Shown here: in pieces, positions 18,001 through 23,412 of the stretch
Numbering within the stretch: the stretch's first letter is position 1
How the letters are laid out: each line of letters begins with the position of its first letter
Source: Amphimedon queenslandica
Lineage: Eukaryota; Porifera; Demospongiae; Haplosclerida; Niphatidae
DNA length: 23,412 bases
NCBI RefSeq assembly: GCF_000090795.2
Contig: NW_003546312.1
Span: forward strand, 81,234 to 104,645
Direction: 5' to 3'
Made by a program: the position numbers and the translations under genes
The notes under the pieces: model-generated
What the model was told of the DNA's origin: nothing
What the model saw: the letters and a program-made list of their open reading frames with translations, nothing else
Database searches by the model: none

Positions 18001-21000
18001 TAGATGATCTTCTTAAGTAAGTTCCAAATTAATTTTATTATTTTTATATTTTTGCAGTATTTTGTTCAATCAAAAAATTGCTATTCATCGCAAATTGCCA
18101 TTTATTCGTCTTTTAAATTCAACATACTTAGCTACTGAAAGAGATTCTGGTGAAGCTTGTGCTACTGCATTAGCTGAAAACCGGTATGTATGCATCCTGT
18201 TTGCATAATTATTATTTACCATTTCAAACAATAAATACAGCCAGTTCTGGAAATTTAATAAAGAGATTGTTAGTGAAACTTATAAGTTATGGAAGAATTC
18301 TGATAAAATAACTGCTGAACAAAACTTAAGGAAGAGGAACAATTTTTATTGGAGTATCACTCTGTTGATGCATACTGACAACTTAGCAACTAAGATTGAT
18401 AAAAACTTTTTATATATATTTGAAGGGTTAATTCCATTGCTAATAGCATTTTATTCATCTGGTAGATCTAAATCATGCAGTGATAGATTTACTGAGGCAG
18501 AAGAACTAGTACAGGAATTAAAGGTATATGTACATGATTGTCCTCAATTCAAAATTTCTGTATTATTGATTTTAGAAATTTGCTGATTTTAACTTACCCT
18601 TTGTCACTGAGAAAATAATAGCCTTGGAGAATAGTAGATCTATTATCTGTCCTGAACCTGTGAGACAATGCTGTAATTATTGTAGATCTATCAAGAAATT
18701 TATTATTAGATACACGATCATCAAACTGATGTGAATGATTCACAAACCAGTAGTCACAGTGATAGTTTTCAAACGTTTGTTGAGAAATGTTATAATACTT
18801 ATACAAACAAGTCAGTTACAAGGAACTCACCCATGCAGAGCAGTGGATTTGGTGGTTGTGGTAAGTCAATTGTGAAATATTTTAAGTTCATTATTAATAG
18901 ATCTAGACCTAGAGGACATGCAAAGACGTTTACTCATTCCTAGTGATCCAGTTTTTCAAAAACTTATTGATAAATTTAAAGACAGTGAAAATCATCTGAA
19001 GTAAAAATAATTGTACAATATTTAATTTGTTAAACATCAGGAAGGCCACAAAGAAGTCTTCTGCACATGAGATACAGACAAAAGATTTGAAAGTGAAATC
19101 CTTAAAAGCAACCAAACTCCTTTTATTGCTACAGTATACTTAATTTTAATTTATAACTTAATAACATCCAATAGAACTCTTATTCAAAAGCAGAAACCTT
19201 TGGGTCTTCGAAAAATTGACTTAGAAAACATGACTTTGACAACACTTAAACTAATTTGTGGAATTGTTTACTCAGGAATAAAAGAAGTGAAGTCTTCAAA
19301 ACATCAAGAAAAGTATAATAATAGATGTTATTTGTATTAGCATAATTATGAGCTTTATAGGCAACCCAAAGATTTTGTTGCTCCTCTTCAAAAAATATTA
19401 CTGGATCAAGGAATAGTACCAATGGTAAATTGCATTAGGTAATAAAGTCAAATTTCAAATTAAATAGCTCTTTGATCTACTACATCATCCAAATGTTGAT
19501 ATTACTTTTCAAGTGATAGCATGTCTTAATGTCTTACTATATTTTGGAAATGAAGAAGCTCAGCAAATAATAATTTCATTTACTCAAAAGGATCGAAGTC
19601 TCATTATGATTGTGCATCAAATTTTAAGAAAATTTTATACCAAGTAAGTAAAAAAATTTATTAATTTCAATATAGATCTCAATGTGCATTGTACAGAGCA
19701 TCTATTGTACAAAAAGCAAAGTCATCAAAAAACCAGCCAGTTAGTTAATATTATTGTTACAAAACAAAAACTTATGCTTATGTAATTTTTAGATAATAGA
19801 TTCCAGAGTGGCAATAGTATTAGATGTCATTGCTAGTCTTTGTGATGGGCAGCAAAAAGATATACAGGATGCAATGAGAGATGAACAAATCTTTGATGCA
19901 AGTTTATTTATTATACTATTTTCTTAATACTTTACAACAGGAGTCAAGCATAATTAATCAAGTTTCTTTTGTGCTCCTTTACATTATCAACTCTGTGAAT
20001 TTTGAAAAAAATGAAGATGCTATTGTAGTAGCACAAAGTGCTACTCATGCATTGATTGAAATGTGTGCTGGCAATTACAAAAATCAAATAGTTGTTTTTA
20101 AAGCTCAAGTTGTCATTTCTATTAATGGCATATTGGGAAAAGACTCATCAGCTGTCAATGAAGTTAATTGGTAACTTAAACTTAATGTATCTACATAATT
20201 TAAGCCAAATATAGGAAATTATATGAGCTACAGTGTTCTAGTATGGAATTGCTGGAAATATTGCTAGAGGAAATTGATGAAAATTCTTTATCTCTGGCCA
20301 GTTGTATAGCAAAACATTTTGAGATTTCAACCTTATTACAAAGAATGTTTAATTTTTGGGAGTCTGCCTTAATTAGATCTAGATTATCTAATGAGCAATT
20401 TAATAAAGACTTATGCAGAGGTTACAGCATTCTTAGAAGAATTGCTGATTTTAAGGAAATAAGTGTTGATACACTAGGTAATCATATGCTAGACATTAAA
20501 TTTACAAAAAATTCTATAGTTAGGAAAAAATATTTCAAAGAAGTTTTTAAAGACAATAATACCACTGAAGCAGAGAAAATGTGGAAAAGTTGTACAAACT
20601 GGTCCAGTAGGGTTGAAATAATTTATCAAATGCAAAATCAGAAGAAATTACTTACTCGGGCTTACTTTCCATGTGATCCACATGTAAGTAGACAGCATTC
20701 AATTTTCAAATTCATTTAATGATATATTCCAGGCAGATTTTAGTGCAAAAGAAAAAGAAATTTTATTACTACACATTAAAAGAAGAACACCTCAAGAAAA
20801 ATTGATTGATCTACTTAAATGGACAAAAGAATTGAAATTGAGCAATGATCAAAAGGTTTGAATATACTATACCACTCTTGACTATACTTATAGTGAAAAT
20901 GTTTCCATTTACATTAGAAAAAGACTAATGAAAAAGGAAAACTGAAACTATTTTACTGGATTTTGCAAACTTCGTAAGTTACTAATCTATGCACAGAAAT

Positions 21001-22559
21001 TAATATGATGCTGTTTTCCAGTACAATAAGAAACATCTGTCTTTTCCTGCTAACTATACTTCTAAATATTTTTGTTTTTTTCCTAAAGTCTCCATCCAAG
21101 TAAGAGCATATATAAAAACTATTTTGTTAATGGTTTTATATTGCAGTGACGATGTGCACATTAATGGAGTTTGTAAAAACATTGAAGCAAATAACGAAAC
21201 ATGTGACAACACTAGTTCAATTTACTTCCAGCCAATATTTGACCCTGAAGCACCTGAGTGGTATTATCCAGTTCACTACATCCTCAGTGCTTTACATCTT
21301 GTACTAGCAATTTTTATGGTGATATGCTACTTCTATAAAAATAAGCACAGGATTCATTTCAGGATATTTTGGTTCAAAAAAATTATGTAAGTTGGTATAC
21401 AAGAGTAACATTGATTGTTTATTTTTACAGGTACAAGTATAAGAAAGGAGTAAAGCGTAGAAAGCTTTTATATAATTTTCTGAATAAGGTTTCTTGTGGA
21501 AAAATATATTTTGGTAGACCAGAACCAGCTGAATATTATCAAATTTTTGCTCTGAGCTTCCAACCAATGTATCGCATATTGTTTTTAATATTTTCGATTC
21601 TGGGAATATGGAAAGGATATTTTCTTTGTGGGTGCATGATTTATCCATTCCTTGGAAATAGTGTCATTCTTCACATCATTCAAGCTCTAAAAAAGAGTGG
21701 TAAGACATAAAATCCTTCTACTGAATTTCACTATATTCATTAGCATTCCAACTGTTGATTATCTTTGCCTTGGGCATTGTTTTCATCTATATTTATGCTG
21801 TTGCCAGTTTTGCACTAATTTCAAATTATTTTTCTGAAGAAAAGGATGAATTCTGTAATAATGTATTCCAGTGTTTTGTCACAATCTTACGCGTAGGACT
21901 ACTGAATACTTTGGGCTCTGTATGTTATTCTTTTAATGTGAAAGTGTATATTGTGCATTTACTTATATAGGCACTGGACGTGAGACCTTCTGAGGAATAT
22001 CAGCCAAATTTTAGTCTTGTTGGTGGACGTGTCATTTATGATCTAGTTTTCTTTATTGTGGTTACTATATTGGGATTAAATCTGGTCATTGTGATACTGA
22101 TTGACAGGTTCTCAGAGATGAGACAAAAAAAGGTTTAAGTATTACTATTTGATGTCACTGCTATTTGATGTTAATAATTATTGTAGGATAAAGTGAATGA
22201 GGATAACGAAAATAGATGCTTCATTTGTAGCAATGAAAAATATAAGTTTGATGAACAATGTGGCGGAAAAGTAAGTCTCAATTTTTTCAGAAAATAATTA
22301 TTTGCCGTACAAATAGGCTTTCCAAAAGCATTTGGATGATGACCATAACATTTGGAAATATATTCATTTTATTTTGTACTTGCAATCCCTTCATCATAAT
22401 GACCATAATGCCCTTGAGAAGTATGTTTTGCAACAGGTGAGAATTAGTTGCTTTAAACCAAACTTTTCAAATGACCAAAAATGGTAGGTAAAAGATGAAT
22501 CTATTGATTTTTTCCCAATCCTTCGAGCTAAAGTTCTGGAACTTAAAAAGTATGTTTAA
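12988..22559 (+). CDS. Divergent IP3-receptor-like calcium channel (56 exons)
   Basis: I could splice 56 exons with consistent phases into 6759 coding bases, about 2252 residues, from ATG 12988 to TAA 22557-22559. IP3 receptors are usually about 2700 residues. They are tetrameric ER calcium-release channels gated by inositol trisphosphate and calcium. Region order matches that family: MIR-like N-terminus, RIH/armadillo repeats, a segment like the RIH-associated domain (EMCAGNYKNQ), hydrophobic pore region, then CFIC...HLDDDH zinc linker and DFFPILRA, equivalent to the WFPxxRA phrase of IP3 receptors. The S6 region (VIYDLVFF...LIDRFSEMR) is clear. The filter is altered, one transmembrane span is not evident and the C-terminal coiled coil is lacking. 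Ryanodine receptors are less likely, given length and linker. Transport activity is inferred from family, not shown. All splice sites are predictions, with uncertainty at exons 6, 14, 20-21 and 30. Confidence 0.9.
15142..17161 (+). other. Channel exons 16-28: armadillo / RIH region
   Basis: Exons: 15142-15194, 15242-15362, 15406-15470, 15520-15562, 15615-15684, 15740-15771, 15815-15938, 15984-16078, 16127-16250, 16304-16352, 16402-16456, 16502-16674 and 16719-17161. The sequence is a run of amphipathic leucine-rich helices, as in the RIH armadillo repeats of IP3 and ryanodine receptors. Exon 28 is the longest here (147 residues) and carries CQDLCKCLISLVD and a VYVYSPEESVNGHE stretch, comparable to the VYKGQGPDE-like loop of IP3 receptors. 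The end of exon 20 and the start of exon 21 are uncertain: ending at 15684 joins in frame, while a later GTAGAT donor gives a different short peptide. Confidence 0.78.
17203..20855 (+). other. Channel exons 29-47: central armadillo and RIH-associated region
   Basis: Exons: 17203-17324, 17380-17474, 17513-17642, 17702-17833, 17883-18016, 18058-18183, 18241-18523, 18576-18659, 18710-18860, 18901-19000, 19041-19133, 19175-19312, 19361-19424, 19468-19643, 19676-19739, 19793-19897, 19941-20170, 20215-20683 and 20733-20855. FFYNIDLC followed by LIASCTTGHCHYAE and TLDDLL aligns well with the VFYND...LLAVCTEGKN...PLDD part of IP3 receptors. CLNVLLYFGNEEAQQ matches the ALLEGGNTTIQ helix. EMCAGNYKNQ matches EYCQGPCHENQ in the RIH-associated domain. 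Exon 37 (18710-18860) is a Ser/Thr/Gln-rich linker. The intron after 19897 is a GC-AG intron. Confidence 0.85.
19898..19940 (+). other. GC-AG intron of 43 nt in the channel gene
   Basis: The frame of exon 44 (ending ATC TTT GAT) joins in phase to GAG TCA AGC at 19941 only if the intron starts with GCAAGT and ends with CAACAG. GCAAGT is the standard sequence of the rare GC donor class. The only nearby GT donor (19902) gives the wrong phase, and reading through meets a stop. Confidence 0.75.
20918..22559 (+). other. Channel exons 48-56: pore region and zinc linker
   Basis: Exons: 20918-20973, 21022-21099, 21147-21386, 21431-21699, 21744-21919, 21971-22132, 22187-22270, 22317-22436 and 22488-22559. 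Hydrophobic spans: ICLFLLTILLNIFVFF (S1), YILSALHLVLAIFMVICYF (S2), RILFLIFSILGIW onward (S4-like), LLIIFALGIVFIYIYAVA (S5) and VFFIVVTILGLNLVIVILI (S6). A luminal loop after S1 has three cysteines and a possible N-glycosylation site (NETC). The filter region ends exon 52 and opens exon 53 (GLLNTLGS|ALD). CFIC at about residues 2172-2175 and HLDDDH at about 2194-2199 form the conserved zinc site. The tail stops 14 residues after the DFFP phrase, with no coiled coil. Confidence 0.88.
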
Positions 22560-22679
22560 TCCACTTTATTTCTAATATTTTTAATAGACCTTTCTAGTTG
22601 TGGTCAATGAGGATATTTACCTGTAAGGTGTAGATCTACTACTGCTAGTTGAAACATTAATTTTCTTTTTGTAGTGTTG

Positions 22680-23210
22680 TTTTGGTAGGCATAATAATTT
22701 TAGTATTAGTATTAGTTTTAGTTTTCAAAATGAAATACTTTTAGTTTTAGTTTTGTTAAAATTCAAAAAATATTAGTATTTTAGTAACCAATAGTAATAG
22801 TCAAATAGTATTAGTATAATTCAAAAAATATTAGTATTTTAGTAACCAATAGTAATAGTCAAATAGTATTAGTATTAGTTTTAATATTTAGTTATGGTAG
22901 ATTATTTGTACATATTACTTAATATGTGTCAGAAAACTTCTCTTTCTCTCTGTTCCTTGGTCCATTTGGCACTAACCATATGAAATACAACTATGTACAA
23001 ATGTAAATGACACATGTGTACGAAAACTAAATAGTAAAGCTAAATATTTTAGTATAGTTTTAGTTTTAGTAAGTGTAATACTTTTAGTTTTAGTTTTAGT
23101 TATGCTAGGTCAAAAAGTTTTAGTTATATTTATAGTTTTAGTTAATCAAAATTAAAATGGCTTACCAAAAGTACTTTTAGTTTTAGTTTTAGTTAACCAA
23201 AACAAAACTG
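22680..23210. repeat. TTTTAG/TATTAG-rich degenerate array
   Basis: The hexamer-like words ttttag and tattag repeat many times in the blocks about 22690-22760, 22785-22895 and 23040-23195. The later block ends in gttttagttttagttaaccaaaac, which partly mirrors itself. It may be a simple-sequence-rich transposon derivative downstream of the channel gene. The frames through it are not coding. 23211-23412 is AT-rich with nothing recognised. Confidence 0.75.
22760..22875. repeat. 58-bp tandem duplication inside the TTTTAG array
   Basis: The unit starting aattcaaaaaatattagta at 22760 repeats exactly, as far as I can read, from 22818, giving two copies of 58 bp. The identity suggests a recent duplication or replication slippage. 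Confidence 0.87.
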
Positions 23211-23412
23211 TAATTTTGGTAGTTTTATTTCAACATTTTTGCTGGATAACAGTAAATTAATTATAACAAGTAAATAAAAAACATTAAAAATGGAAAAGTA
23301 GTAGGATTAAATTATAAAAAAGTAAAGAAACAAGAGGGTACTTGCAAAGACTACTTGCAAAGTGGTGTGATAACGAATCCTACACCACTGCATGAAGAAT
23401 ATACCCAAAAGC

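Noticed and set aside
22258-22440. Frame ending MPLRSMFCNR, apparently a hydrophobic peptide
   Set aside because: The conserved IP3-receptor zinc-linker phrase (HLDDDHNIWKY) lies in another frame, reached by the intron 22271-22316.
22560-22760. Continuation of the channel from the GTATGT donor to a TGTTG acceptor, giving a valine/leucine-rich tail
   Set aside because: The added peptide is only a translation of the TTTTAG/TATTAG repeat and soon stops, so it is unlikely to be a real exon.

Overview
The window looks like nuclear DNA of an early-branching animal, most likely a demosponge of the Amphimedon type. The reasons are AT-rich sequence, spliceosomal genes with many tiny introns (41-60 nt is common), metazoan gene families, small inverted-repeat elements, and dense acatgtaca palindromes. 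The species call is inference. No bacterial operons, CRISPR arrays, or tRNA or rRNA genes were seen. Three genes can be read.

Layout. (1) 1-414, plus strand: the 3' end of a cysteine-rich, probably secreted protein of unknown function. (2) 1011-12833, minus strand: a 24-exon gene that I could splice with consistent phases into about 1096 codons. It encodes a HECT-type E3 ubiquitin ligase with a charged nuclear-looking N-terminus, an ankyrin pair in the middle and a C-terminal HECT domain with its catalytic cysteine. (3) 12988-22559, plus strand: a 56-exon gene, spliced to about 2252 codons, encoding a divergent inositol-trisphosphate-receptor-like calcium channel. Genes 2 and 3 are divergent, with start codons only 154 bp apart, and share a promoter carrying three CRE/ATF-like sites. 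22560-23412 is repeat DNA rich in TTTTAG units.

The two large genes differ sharply. The E3 introns are long and full of transposable-element remnants: four MITEs with TACCRTATAG-like or TACCGCAGGG ends, one CAGGGGCGTAGCC element, a larger inverted-repeat element, a dispersed intronic repeat and many acatgtaca runs. The channel introns are mostly about 40-160 nt (the longest about 180) and almost free of these. Two MITEs sit exactly on splice donors of the E3 gene.

The most interesting object is the channel. Its fold order matches IP3 receptors: N-terminal MIR-like region, armadillo/RIH repeats, RIH-associated segment, pore and a C-terminal zinc-binding linker. However, the glycine-rich selectivity filter is replaced by a Leu-Asn-Thr-Leu-Gly-Ser-Ala sequence, only five hydrophobic spans are evident, the IP3-contact motifs are not recognisable, and the C-terminal coiled coil is missing. 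It may be an orphan or silent member of the family. The shared promoter could co-regulate it with the neighbouring ubiquitin ligase; this link is inference only.
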